From CAYNEO01 sp964396245 (GTDB taxonomy: Bacteria; Zixibacteria; MSB-5A5; GN15; FEB-12): 64,000 nt of DNA. Positions 17,988 to 26,221 of this stretch are shown here, one piece after another. The notes below the pieces were generated by a model that saw only the letters and a list, made by a program, of their open reading frames with translations, made no database searches and had not been told where the DNA came from. The stretch spans positions 112,876 to 176,875 of the forward strand of contig CAYNEO010000001.1 in assembly GCA_964396245.1 (NCBI GenBank). The letters are read 5' to 3'. Positions within the stretch are counted from its first letter, which is position 1, and each line of letters opens with the position of its first letter. Made by a program: the position numbers and the translations under genes.

Positions 17988-18473
17988 TCACACCTTTTCC
18001 AGTTCGTCGATATAGCGCCCGATAAGCTGGCGATGTTTGTCATCGGTCAGCTTTTCGCCGATAACCTTTTCGGCCGCGCTCATGGTCAGGGAGATCATTT
18101 CATCCCGTAACTGGACCTTGGCCTTGGCTACCTCGCGCTCCAGATCGGCTTTGGCTTTGGCATGCAGTTCTTTGATTTCCTGCTGGGCGTCGGTCTTGAT
18201 TTCGGCCGCGACCTTTTTGCCCTCTTCGATAGCCTCGACGATTTTTGCCCGGCGTTCGGCGTCGATATCTTTCAGTTTTGCCTCATACTGGGCGGTGAGA
18301 TCGGCAACGTTCTCTTTTTCCGCCTCGATGTGCTTGAATTCATCGACAATCTTGTTGCGCCGCTCTTCCATCATGGAGAGGAGCGGACCCCAGGCATACC
18401 GTTTCAGCACCCAGAGTGCGAGCAGGAATCCCAGCGCGTGGGTTACTAATTGCTGCCACTCTAATGAAATCAT
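17988..18473 (-). CDS. atpF: ATP synthase Fo b subunit
   Basis: Peripheral stalk subunit (161 residues): one N-terminal membrane helix (about residues 5-24) followed by a long charged helix rich in A, E and K that forms a coiled coil with a second copy. Only one b-type gene is present, so a b2 homodimer stalk is expected. Confidence 0.95.
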   Translation of the reverse strand: MISLEWQQLVTHALGFLLALWVLKRYAWGPLLSMMEERRNKIVDEFKHIEAEKENVADLTAQYEAKLKDIDAERRAKIVEAIEEGKKVAAEIKTDAQQEIKELHAKAKADLEREVAKAKVQLRDEMISLTMSAAEKVIGEKLTDDKHRQLIGRYIDELEKV

Positions 18474-18532
18474 TTACGCTACCACTTCCGTTCAGCTACA
18501 GCTGTGTTGTGGTTCATGTTGCGGGTAACCGA

Positions 18533-18769
18533 TTAACCCAGCTTACCCATGGCGACGAAGAAAGCGATAAACACGTAAATCGTGAGAGCTTCGATGAAGC
18601 CGGCGCCGATAATCATGGCGACCTGAATTTTGCCGGCTGCTTCGGGCTGACGACCCATCGCGTCCATGGCCGAGCCGACAGCGCGACCGATACCGTACGC
18701 GGAACCAACAGCAGCCAGACCCAGACCAAACGGGGCGGCCAGTCCAAGCATTGCACCAAAGTTTTCCAT
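18533..18769 (-). CDS. atpE: ATP synthase Fo c subunit
   Basis: Ring-forming lipid-soluble subunit with two membrane helices joined by the polar loop GRQPEA (78 residues). The ion-carrying acid is the Glu in GAGFIEALTIY. The residues that mark sodium-type rings (Gln in helix 1 and Ser right after the Glu) are replaced by Ile and Ala, so a proton-coupled ring is inferred. The start at 18769 is fixed by GGAGG 5 bases upstream. Confidence 0.96.
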   Translation of the reverse strand: MENFGAMLGLAAPFGLGLAAVGSAYGIGRAVGSAMDAMGRQPEAAGKIQVAMIIGAGFIEALTIYVFIAFFVAMGKLG

Positions 18770-18813
18770 GTCATCCTCCAAAAGGTGAACAGATTACGAA
18801 CAATAATGTATTT

Positions 18814-19683
18814 TCAAACGGTTGCTTCATGCTCATGCTCCTCGTGAGGAAGCATCAGCAGAATGTAAATTGTCGATAACAACGTAAACACCAGCGCCTG
18901 CACGGTCGACAGCAGCAATCCCAGGAAATAGAACGGGAATTGCAGCGGCACGCCGACGGGGAACCATCCGACAATCGCCACACCCATTCCGACAAATACC
19001 GCAATCAGCACGTCCTCACCGGTAATGTTACCGAATAGACGCAAAGAGAGGCTGAGCGGCTTTGCCAGTTCGCCGATGATATGCAACGGCAGCATCAGGG
19101 GCACCATGCAATAGGCGACAATGTTACGCGGCGAGCCCGCCAGGTGGTCGATATAGCCCAGCACGCCGAGTCGTGAAATACCGGTCCACTGTGCGTAGAG
19201 GAATACCAGAATCGCCAGTGACGCCGTGATGTTCAGGCTTGTCGACGGTGAGTGGCCGAGCGGCACCATGCCGAACCAGTTCATGGTCAGGATGTAGAAG
19301 AACAACGTCCCGAGGAAGGGCGTGTACTTCCTGGCGTCCTTGCCGAGAATCGAGTGGATGAAATTGTACATTCCCTCGACAAGCATCTCGACGAAATTCT
19401 GCAACGGGCCGGGGATCATCTCGCGTTTCCGGTAGACCCTGACGGCGATAAAACAGAAAAACAGGGCCACGGCAAACGCGTAGATGACGTCTACCCATAC
19501 CTCCAGGACATGAAGACCGGTGTATTTCTGGATGAGGTACACGAGGCTGGGCAGGTGCGGCACGCCGCCTTCTTCGCCCGGACCTCCGTGTTCCGGGTCG
19601 GCGCCACCACTGGCGATAGCAATGATCGGCCCCAGCCAGCTCGGCGCCAGCGCGAAAATCCTGTATAGTCCAGCCAGAATCAT
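18814..19683 (-). CDS. atpB: ATP synthase Fo a subunit
   Basis: Membrane stator with the ion half-channels (289 residues). The essential arginine is in SLSLRLFGNITGE. There are several hydrophobic helices, and an unusual glycine-rich, acidic stretch follows the first one (SGGADPEHGGPGEEGG). The C-terminus is acidic and histidine-rich (HEEHEHE). The start overlaps the end of the preceding atpI-like gene as ATGA. Confidence 0.96.
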   Translation of the reverse strand: MILAGLYRIFALAPSWLGPIIAIASGGADPEHGGPGEEGGVPHLPSLVYLIQKYTGLHVLEVWVDVIYAFAVALFFCFIAVRVYRKREMIPGPLQNFVEMLVEGMYNFIHSILGKDARKYTPFLGTLFFYILTMNWFGMVPLGHSPSTSLNITASLAILVFLYAQWTGISRLGVLGYIDHLAGSPRNIVAYCMVPLMLPLHIIGELAKPLSLSLRLFGNITGEDVLIAVFVGMGVAIVGWFPVGVPLQFPFYFLGLLLSTVQALVFTLLSTIYILLMLPHEEHEHEATV

Positions 19684-20084
19684 ATCATTTCCTGAAGATT
19701 TCTATTTGCACTGTGTTGCTTGTCGAGACCGAGGACCACGCGGCCCAGTACTTTCAGAATCATGACGGCGAGGAATACCGAAAAGCCGGCCAGCAGAAGC
19801 AGGGGGCCGAATTGCTTGACCGTAATGAGGAAATAGCCGGCCAGATACAGCAGCGGGAATTTGATGACGGCCAGGCCGATGGCGCGACCGGTGTCGACTT
19901 TGCCGGGAATTATGACCGTCCGGATGAGCTGGCTGAGAAAGATCAGATTGACCAGTCCCCAGATTCCTCCCGAGAAGACCGCCAGAGTCGGGAACACTCC
20001 CATGTAGTAGAGGCCGAACGGGAGAAAGATCAGAAGTAGAATCCCCGATGTTCGTAGCGTTCGGCTGATGAAATCGAGTCCCAT
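19680..20084 (-). CDS. atpI: ATP synthase subunit I-like membrane protein
   Basis: A 134-residue protein with about four membrane helices, placed directly before atpB, where AtpI normally lies. AtpI proteins help assemble the c-ring. Sequence identity to known AtpI is not obvious by eye, so the call rests mainly on position, size and topology. The ATG at 20084 (MGLDFISRTLR) lies just after the preceding stop; the longer frame overlaps that gene. Confidence 0.7.
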   Translation of the reverse strand: MGLDFISRTLRTSGILLLIFLPFGLYYMGVFPTLAVFSGGIWGLVNLIFLSQLIRTVIIPGKVDTGRAIGLAVIKFPLLYLAGYFLITVKQFGPLLLLAGFSVFLAVMILKVLGRVVLGLDKQHSANRNLQEMI

Positions 20085-20085
20085 G

Positions 20086-20355
20086 TTACCCGCTGTCTTT
20101 CTTATTCTCGTTGTTCTCGAGGCTGATGGCTTTCTTGATGAGGTTGTACACCTCAATACCGGCAGCTCCGAATCCTAACGCCACGCCGAGGATGGTTAAA
20201 AAAGGCGTTGTGCCCAGCCAGTCATCGGCCCAGTCGCCCGCAAAATAACCGATCAACGGACCCGCAGCCATCAGAGCCGGGATCGCGGTCAGCAATCCCA
20301 ACTGGGTCAACAGGTTACGGTCGTTTTTGTTCGACTGACCGTTCAAAAAGGGCAT
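20086..20355 (-). CDS. AtpZ/AtpI-family protein, first gene of the atp operon
   Basis: An 89-residue protein with two membrane helices (LGLLTAIPALMAAGPLIGYFAG, and then TPFLTILGVALGFGAAGIE), matching the small AtpZ-like family often annotated as F0F1-ATPase assembly or magnesium-linked protein. The ATG at 20355 follows GAGGGTG. It is the first gene after the operon promoter. Confidence 0.8.
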   Translation of the reverse strand: MPFLNGQSNKNDRNLLTQLGLLTAIPALMAAGPLIGYFAGDWADDWLGTTPFLTILGVALGFGAAGIEVYNLIKKAISLENNENKKDSG

Positions 20356-20386
20356 GACCACCCTCAAGTGAAAATATTAACTCGCA

Positions 20387-20414
20387 AATATATATTGGCG
20401 GCAGTAGATGTCAA
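20387..20414 (-). promoter_or_regulatory. Promoter of the ATP synthase operon
   Basis: Minus strand TTGACA (20409-20414), a 16-base spacer, then TATATT (20387-20392), with an AT-rich stretch upstream. The leader to the first ATG is about 25 bases. Confidence 0.85.
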
Positions 20415-20678
20415 CCGGTTTTTTGTACTTTTCGGCAAAATTATGTGAAAAAAGGTTCATTCTTTCGATATCAATAGAAGGGGTCGCTTTTAGTTAAGTT
20501 CTTGTATCATAATAAAATGTTTTGCGATATGGAGCGATCAGTCTACAAAAAGATACCATAATCTTTTTTGAGCCTCCCGCCGAAAGATAATGAAGAGGGT
20601 GAGACTTCAGTTCATTCTTGCCTGAACGTGAACAGGTGGTTTTATTACCGGGAAATTTACCAGCTGGAGAGGTCCGAC

Positions 20679-21344
20679 ATGAAACGCCTTCTAATGTCAG
20701 CTCTCATTGCAGTCGTCCTGAGCGGCTGCGGTGGCAGCGATAATGGAAACGACGAGAATATCGCGCAGGTCGACAGTACGGCTCAGCGGGACAAGGATGA
20801 GGCCCTGATCATATCAGCTTCCGACACGCTGGTCAATCAGTTCCAGTCCGATCTTAAAGGGCACCTGATGGAAGCCATGCAGAAAAAAGGTGCGGTTGGC
20901 GCTATATCCGTGTGCAAAGAGATTGCGCCGGCAGTCGCCGACAGTCATTCGGTCAACTCATGGACCATTCGCCGGGTGTCGGACAAGAACCGCAATCCGG
21001 ATAATCGGACTACGGTCGAAGAAAAGGCGATCCTGAGGTTGTTCGCTGATACCGTCCCGGCGCCGCCGGAGTTCTACGGCGTGTGGGATGAGGGTGACTC
21101 CGTGACCACGTATCATTTCTACAAACCCATCTATACGCAGGGGCTGTGTCTCAACTGTCACGGTGACATTCAGACGCTCGCGCCGGGCGTTCTCGACGCG
21201 GTCAAGCGGAACTATCCGGACGACAAGGCCACCGGGTATAAGGTCGGAGACTTGCGCGGCATGTTTGTTGTGGATGTGGTCTGGCCCGAAGGGCGTCCGT
21301 ACGCCGAGCAGTTAGCCGGCGAGACGCTGACTGACAGTATGTAG
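20679..21344 (+). CDS. Heme-type DUF3365 lipoprotein
   Basis: A 221-residue lipoprotein: signal peptide with lipobox LSGC and lipidation Cys17. The body matches the DUF3365/Tll0287-like sensory fold, and a single c-type heme motif CLNCH lies at 157-161. It is probably a periplasm-facing, membrane-anchored heme protein for redox or ligand sensing, or electron transfer. The ATG at 20679 has GGAGAGG upstream; the longer frame adds no signal peptide. Transcribed alone, with a terminator behind it. Confidence 0.85.
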   Translation: MKRLLMSALIAVVLSGCGGSDNGNDENIAQVDSTAQRDKDEALIISASDTLVNQFQSDLKGHLMEAMQKKGAVGAISVCKEIAPAVADSHSVNSWTIRRVSDKNRNPDNRTTVEEKAILRLFADTVPAPPEFYGVWDEGDSVTTYHFYKPIYTQGLCLNCHGDIQTLAPGVLDAVKRNYPDDKATGYKVGDLRGMFVVDVVWPEGRPYAEQLAGETLTDSM

Positions 21345-21380
21345 ATTTCGGGTAAATTGGCAGACTATTGCAGACTATTG

Positions 21381-21413
21381 AAGGCAGACACGCGTTTCGT
21401 GCCTGCCTTTTTC
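21381..21413 (+). terminator. Rho-independent terminator after the heme lipoprotein
   Basis: Stem AAGGCAG-A-CACG paired with CGTG-C-CTGCCTT (one mismatch), then TTTTT. It is preceded by a perfect 10-bp tandem duplication of CAGACTATTG at 21361-21380. Confidence 0.85.
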
Positions 21414-21420
21414 TTGCGGC

Positions 21421-21978
21421 TTATTTGACGATCTTGATGATCTCGCGGAAGCGGTCTCCCTCGGCTACGTGAAACATTTCAAACAGCGCCATTTCGACGC
21501 TGGTGAGGACGGCTCCGGCATCTTTCATTTTCTCCACCGCGAGGTGGTAGTTGTGTTCGATGCGTGAGGAGACGGCGTCGGTGACCAATTGGACGTTGTA
21601 GTTGGCGGTGAGCAGGTCCATCACGGTACGATAGACGCAGATATGTGTCTCGATACCGGTCACCAGCACCTGCGTACGGCCGAGTTTTTTGAGCTCGTCG
21701 CGGAACTCCTCGTTGGGCCAGCAGCTGAAATGCTTCTTTACGACAACATCGACCCCTTTCAGGGCTTCCTTGATCTGCGGCGCGGTATCGCCAAGTTTGT
21801 CGGGAAGCTGCTCGGTCCAGATGATTGGAATCTCGAGCACCCTGGCGGCGTGTATCATTCTGATGACATTCGCGAACAGGATTTCTTTTTGATACATGAG
21901 GGTGGCGAGTTTGCCCTGAATATCGATCACCACCAGGACAGCCTGTTTTCTGTCAAGCATGGGAGGTCTTCCTTTCAT
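21421..21978 (-). CDS. Isochorismatase-family cysteine hydrolase
   Basis: A cytoplasmic 185-residue hydrolase with the catalytic triad Asp19 (VVIDIQG), Lys81 or Lys82 (VVKKHFSC) and Cys114 (THICVY). Substrates in this family are small amides or isochorismate; this YcaC-like subgroup is poorly defined. The ATG at 21978 has GGAG 7 bases upstream; an ATG at 21960 (MLDRKQAV) is an alternative that still keeps the whole domain. It stands alone between convergent and distant genes. Confidence 0.88.
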   Translation of the reverse strand: MKGRPPMLDRKQAVLVVIDIQGKLATLMYQKEILFANVIRMIHAARVLEIPIIWTEQLPDKLGDTAPQIKEALKGVDVVVKKHFSCWPNEEFRDELKKLGRTQVLVTGIETHICVYRTVMDLLTANYNVQLVTDAVSSRIEHNYHLAVEKMKDAGAVLTSVEMALFEMFHVAEGDRFREIIKIVK

Positions 21979-22559
21979 TCTTTATCTCCGGTACGCGTTT
22001 CCATATGGCAGTGAACTCGTCGAGCAGGCAATTCTGCCGGTCGATCGACGCGAGCTTACAATAAGCTATGTCGGCGGGACGCGGTCAAGTGGCTCCGAAC
22101 ACCGCGGGTGTCAAAAAAGACAAAATAATGTGAAACTTTTGTCGACTTGCCGAGTCTATATTTTTACAAAATATCAGCGGATGACGGCATAGCTGGGTCG
22201 GGATCCCTGAAACAGATAACCGGCCGGGTATCTCCCGGCCGTAATCAACGAACTCGGAAGAGTTCACCCAAGGCAAACGGCGCCGGACACGCGTATCGGC
22301 GCCGTTTGATATTTATGGCGCCGGGTCACACGCGCCTTCGGCGAGCAAGACCCGGCACAGCGACCGTGATCCTGTCGATTTCGTGAGAGCGGATGTCGGG
22401 TTTTTCGCTCGTCTCGCCGACGCGACCCCCGCTTCAGAACACTGATCCACAACTGTAAAGGCTGCGTTGACACCACCGGTAAAGCATCTCACGATACTCT
22501 ACACGCGAGGGCCCTGACCGATGATTTGTGTCGTGAAGGAAAAGGAAGGAAGTCAGCGG
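21979..22559. other. 581-bp intergenic region with three consecutive hairpins
   Basis: No convincing gene. Three GC-rich hairpins follow each other: 22221-22241 (8-bp stem, loop TATCT), 22275-22307 (perfect 11-bp stem) and 22320-22356 (8-bp outer stem with an inner CGCC-TTC-GGCG hairpin). None has a long T-run. The region is both downstream of the PorV-like gene and upstream of the hydrolase gene, so a structured leader, an untranslated RNA or a terminator cluster are all possible. Confidence 0.5.
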
Positions 22560-23522
22560 TTAGAACCGGTAGCCGGCGCTGACACGGAAGGTTTCATCGA
22601 GGTCGTCGTGGTGAAGATACGCGAAATCGACCGTGATATGCTTCACATTGACTCCACCGCCGGCCGTGAACCGTCCGATATCAAAACCGGCGCGTCCGAA
22701 AACCATCTCACGATAGCCGATTTCCCAGCCCCAGTGCGTATCCAGCGAGACCGGGCCGCTCCAGTACTGCGCGGCGGTCTTGATTCCCTCGAATTTGATA
22801 TCACCCGAACCGACAAACCGGCCGGTAAAATCGTGATAGGTGTATTCGAGCATAAAACCGGGCTTGACGGTGGGGTAGATCGATTCGGTGTTGGCGCCGC
22901 TGTCGAACGTTTTTCCCGAGTAGCGGATAAATCCGGTGGTGATGTCGGTTACCATAAGGCCGAGCTGAACGTGCTCGTGAGCCCGATACACCAATCCGGC
23001 GTCCATGGTCAGGCCGTAGCCGGATTCGGTTCCTATATCCCGGTAGATGACTTTGGCGGTGAGACCAAAATCAAGCGGCTGTGAGATCTTGCCCGAAACC
23101 GCTGCGGCGAAAAGATAATCGCCGTGGTTTTCTTCGCGAACGACATACGGACGGTCGTACTGGTTGAGTTGGGTGATCTTGATGCCGCCGCCTCCGAGAT
23201 AGTACACGTAGAAGCCGAAGGCCTGTATCAGTCCGTTTTCGTGCCCGCGGGCGTCGATATAGGAGACATAATCATGGTTGAGAAGGGAGCCGAAGGTTTC
23301 GGCGTGCATGGCGGTGACATAGCGTCCGTTGAGCTGATCCATGCCGGCCGGATTCCAGTAGGCCGCGGTGCCGTCGAACGGTCCGGCGACAGCCGCTCCG
23401 CCCAGCGCCAGGGGTCTGGCCCCGACGCCCAGGGAAAAAGCCTCGCCGGCATATTTCGCCGCCTGACCGGTGGTGGTGCAGAGCGCGCCGATCAAGATGA
23501 GTAATCCCAGCCGCTTGAACAT
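22560..23522 (-). CDS. PorV/PorQ-like outer-membrane beta-barrel protein
   Basis: A 320-residue exported protein with a signal peptide ending GQAA and a C-terminal phenylalanine typical of outer-membrane barrels. The N-terminal mature part (GEAFSLGVGARPLALGGA, then AAYWNPAGM) is the hallmark of the PorV/UPF0164 family. PorV-type proteins accept cargo in type IX secretion in Bacteroidetes, and related copies are common across the FCB group. The sorting-domain protein at 51884-53371 could be related cargo. No other secretion genes are nearby. Confidence 0.85.
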   Translation of the reverse strand: MFKRLGLLILIGALCTTTGQAAKYAGEAFSLGVGARPLALGGAAVAGPFDGTAAYWNPAGMDQLNGRYVTAMHAETFGSLLNHDYVSYIDARGHENGLIQAFGFYVYYLGGGGIKITQLNQYDRPYVVREENHGDYLFAAAVSGKISQPLDFGLTAKVIYRDIGTESGYGLTMDAGLVYRAHEHVQLGLMVTDITTGFIRYSGKTFDSGANTESIYPTVKPGFMLEYTYHDFTGRFVGSGDIKFEGIKTAAQYWSGPVSLDTHWGWEIGYREMVFGRAGFDIGRFTAGGGVNVKHITVDFAYLHHDDLDETFRVSAGYRF

Positions 23523-23670
23523 CAGATGTCTGTTTCTCCGAACGTTGCCATCACTTGTTGTACCTAATAAACGTTTTAACGCCTACTAATGTAATCGAAA
23601 ATTCGCCCGAGGGAAACAGCCGGGTAGATTAAAAACCGGCGAGGTCTAAAATGCTGGAAGAGAATAAAGA

Positions 23671-23696
23671 AAGGGCGGAAGAATACTTCCGCCCTT
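23671..23696 (-). terminator. Rho-independent terminator after the HMA protein
   Basis: A perfect 11-bp stem (AAGGGCGGAAG with CTTCCGCCCTT), loop AATA, followed on the minus strand by TCTTTATTCT. Confidence 0.85.
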
Positions 23697-23727
23697 ACCA
23701 TTCAAGAATCTAAATAGGTTATTTTTA

Positions 23728-24363
23728 TTAGTAACTGGCCGCTGCCGACGTGGCTTTCGACTTGGAGGACTTGACTTCCTTGGCCTCGCAGGCAGCCTTC
23801 TGAGCGTCCGTGCAGGTCTTGCCGGTCACGGGACAGACGGTTTCATGAACCGAGGTCGAAGTTGCCACGGCCGGGATAATTTCGGCTTCATAGCCCTTAT
23901 CGGCGACCGCCCTAGTCAGGCTGGCTTCCCGACATTTGGCCGGATCGTACTCAACGACGGCCTTTCCGCTCTTGTACGAGACTTCCTTCACGCCGACCAC
24001 GCCATCGACATGTTCGAGCGCTGCCGTGACGGACTGTTCGCAGCCGCCGCAGGTCATGCCCTTGACGGACATGGTGGCATAGGAGAATTTGGATTCCATG
24101 GCCTTGTCGGCGGAAGCGGTTTTGGCTTCTGTCGATTTGGCCGAGCAGCCGGACTTGCCGGACATGGCCGTAACCTGGGTAGCCTTGGCGGAACCGTCGC
24201 AAGTGCCACTCTTGGCGGATACCATTTTCGCATTGGCCTTGTCTACCGAGGCAGACTTAGTGGTGTTTGATTTTTCACCGCCGCAGGCGTAGGCGGCATT
24301 CGGCAGGCTGATAAAAGCCGCAAAAGCAAGTAGCGCGAAACCGAGGATCAGAACCTTTTTCAT
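23728..24363 (-). CDS. Secreted heavy-metal-associated (HMA) domain protein
   Basis: A 211-residue protein with a signal peptide, so it acts outside the cytoplasm. Residues 28-90 are low complexity (Ser/Thr/Lys/Ala) with scattered cysteines. Residues about 94-165 form an HMA fold with metal motif GMTCGGC (Cys105 and Cys108). The tail has four more cysteines (CPVTGKTCTDAQKAACEAK). MerP- and CopZ-like domains bind soft metals. Its position divergent to the ars operon suggests a role in metal or metalloid stress, with thiols available for As(III), Cu(I) or Hg(II). A cysteine right at the cleavage site could allow lipidation, but the lipobox is poor. A good AAGGAG precedes the ATG. Confidence 0.85.
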   Translation of the reverse strand: MKKVLILGFALLAFAAFISLPNAAYACGGEKSNTTKSASVDKANAKMVSAKSGTCDGSAKATQVTAMSGKSGCSAKSTEAKTASADKAMESKFSYATMSVKGMTCGGCEQSVTAALEHVDGVVGVKEVSYKSGKAVVEYDPAKCREASLTRAVADKGYEAEIIPAVATSTSVHETVCPVTGKTCTDAQKAACEAKEVKSSKSKATSAAASY

Positions 24364-24752
24364 CTTGTAACTCCTTCTGTTAACCGGGCTGTCGGTTGGC
24401 TGGTATATACTGGTTGCGTTACGTTGTTTTTCGGACTGTACTTATGATACGGTGGAATCGGCCGCCGTCGCAAAGAAGAATTGATTAAATCGACCGATAA
24501 TATCCATACTTCTCGTATCCTCCGTTGCTCTGTTAAACACTCCAGAATAGTCGATAGTTCCAGTCCACTTTAGATTGATTAAGATTTCTCGCTGTCGACG
24601 GCAACATCCCAAATATCAACAGGATAGCCGTCAGGCCCGCCGCCTCGGACGGCCCTCGCGGTAACAAATTTCACCATGACCGTGATTATTCGCTTGATAT
24701 CACCGTCTCATATCCGCATATTCGGATATGTTAATATGAAGCGGGTATTATC
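24364..24752. other. 389-bp divergent control region between the HMA gene and the ars operon
   Basis: No gene seen. It holds the arsR promoter/operator on the right (24694-24730) and the ribosome site AAGGAG of the HMA gene on the left. The middle part shows nothing recognisable. Confidence 0.6.
24694..24730 (+). promoter_or_regulatory. arsR promoter with an ArsR-type operator over the -10 element
   Basis: TTGATA (24694-24699), a 17-base spacer and CATATT (24717-24722). A perfect inverted repeat with arms CATATCCG (24709-24716) and CGGATATG (24723-24730) flanks exactly the six -10 bases. A repressor dimer here would block polymerase, which fits autoregulation by ArsR. Confidence 0.8.
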
Positions 24753-25088
24753 GTGAATACACTGGATGAACATCAAGTCCTAAAAGGACTGGCCGACCCG
24801 ACGCGACTTCGGATTGTCATGCTCTTGACCACAGGGGAACTATGTGTCTGTGACCTGACCGAAGTACTCGGACTCCCTCAGTCAACGGTTTCGCGACACA
24901 TGGCGACTCTGAAATCGGCAGGAATAGTTACAGACCGTCGGGACGGCAAATGGGTGCATTACCGGTTGGGGGGACATCCCCTGCTCGCCGGCATGTCGGG
25001 CGTTTTGGAAACCCTCTCGTCCGCGGAGCCGTATGTCAGCGACGGCGAGAGGCTGGGCAGCCACAAGAAGGGCGGAGCATGCCATTAG
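24753..25088 (+). CDS. arsR: ArsR-family metalloregulator
   Basis: A 111-residue winged-helix repressor that releases DNA on binding As(III). The sensor motif ELCVCDL carries Cys31 and Cys33 at the start of the recognition region; the third cysteine found in some ArsR proteins (CxCxxC) is Thr36 here. The recognition helix is LPQSTVSRHMATLKSAG. The start is GTG (MNTLDEH), about 23 bases after the predicted transcription start. It overlaps acr3 by 10 bases. C-terminal Cys-His (GGACH) could add a ligand. Confidence 0.93.
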   Translation: MNTLDEHQVLKGLADPTRLRIVMLLTTGELCVCDLTEVLGLPQSTVSRHMATLKSAGIVTDRRDGKWVHYRLGGHPLLAGMSGVLETLSSAEPYVSDGERLGSHKKGGACH

Positions 25089-26221
25089 ACCCAATGGGGA
25101 AAACGAAAACCGTTGAATCGCGGGCCGAAGTCGTTCCGGCCGTTGAGCGGCGATTGTCGACGTTCGAGCGATATCTTTCACTGTGGGTTATTCTGGCTAT
25201 CGGCGCCGGCACTATGCTGGGGTATCTCTACCCGGGAGTGTCTTCACTGCTCGACAGTCTATCTTATGCACAGGTTTCCCTGCCGGTGGCTATCTGTCTG
25301 TTCTTCATGATGTTCCCAATCATGGTGAAAATAGATTTTTCGCGAATTCGTATAGCGGCTAAGAACACCCGCCCGGTCGGCCTGACGCTTGTCATCAACT
25401 GGCTGGTCAAACCGTTCACCATGTACCTGATCGCGTGGTTTTTCCTCGCGGTCGTTTTCCGCAATCTCATTCCCGGGACCGAGGTACTTCAAGGACAGAC
25501 TGTTCCGGTGTACCGGTCGTATATTGCGGGCGCGATCCTTCTGGGAATCGCCCCGTGCACGGCGATGGTACTCATGTGGGGTTACCTGGCGCGCGGAAAC
25601 GATGCCCTGACACTGGTGATGGTGGGTATCAACAGCCTGATCATGCTCGTGTTGTATGCTCCGCTCGGGCGATTGCTCCTGGCCATCAACGACATGCCGA
25701 TTCCATGGCAAACAATAGTACTCTCGGTTCTCATCTATGTCGGACTGCCGCTTATAAGCGGGTATTTCTCACGCCGACAGATTATCCGCGCAAGGGGCGA
25801 GTCTTATTTCAACTCGGCTTTTCTTCCGAAACTTACGCCCGTGGCTATCGTGGCGCTCCTGACCACGCTGGTGGTGTTGTTCGCTCTTAAGGGCGAGATC
25901 ATTATCAACCAACCCTACGATATCGGCCTCATCGCGGTGCCGTTATTCGTGCAGACGGCATTCATCTTTATCCTGGGATACGGCGCGGCGTGGGTGATGA
26001 GACTGCGCTACGAGGACGCCGCTCCGGCGGCCATGATCGGCGCCTCAAACCATTTCGAAGTCGCTATCGCCACCGCCGTGGTGTTATTCGGGTTGAATTC
26101 GGGTGCGGCGGTTGCGACCGTGGTCGGCGTGTTGATCGAGGTTCCGGTAATGCTGCTGCTGGTGCGTATTTGCCTGAAAACCAGGCCGTTGTTCGTGCGG
26201 CGGTCGGGGGAACCGGCATGA
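25079..26221 (+). CDS. acr3: ACR3-family arsenite efflux permease
   Basis: Inner-membrane carrier that exports As(OH)3 (380 residues, about ten membrane helices). The conserved essential cysteine is Cys160 in LLGIAPCTAMVLMWGYLA, and PIMVKIDF and the GASNHFEVAIA motif are also typical. The ATG at 25079 lies inside the end of arsR behind AAGGGCGGAG. The final TGA overlaps the arsC ATG. Confidence 0.95.
   Translation: MPLDPMGKTKTVESRAEVVPAVERRLSTFERYLSLWVILAIGAGTMLGYLYPGVSSLLDSLSYAQVSLPVAICLFFMMFPIMVKIDFSRIRIAAKNTRPVGLTLVINWLVKPFTMYLIAWFFLAVVFRNLIPGTEVLQGQTVPVYRSYIAGAILLGIAPCTAMVLMWGYLARGNDALTLVMVGINSLIMLVLYAPLGRLLLAINDMPIPWQTIVLSVLIYVGLPLISGYFSRRQIIRARGESYFNSAFLPKLTPVAIVALLTTLVVLFALKGEIIINQPYDIGLIAVPLFVQTAFIFILGYGAAWVMRLRYEDAAPAAMIGASNHFEVAIATAVVLFGLNSGAAVATVVGVLIEVPVMLLLVRICLKTRPLFVRRSGEPA

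Noticed and set aside
18533..18769. Sodium-coupled ATP synthase
   Set aside because: Key helix-1 Gln and the Ser after the Glu are absent.
21979..22560. Riboswitch in the three-hairpin region
   Set aside because: No known aptamer core recognised; only simple stems can be shown by eye, so I report it as unexplained structure.
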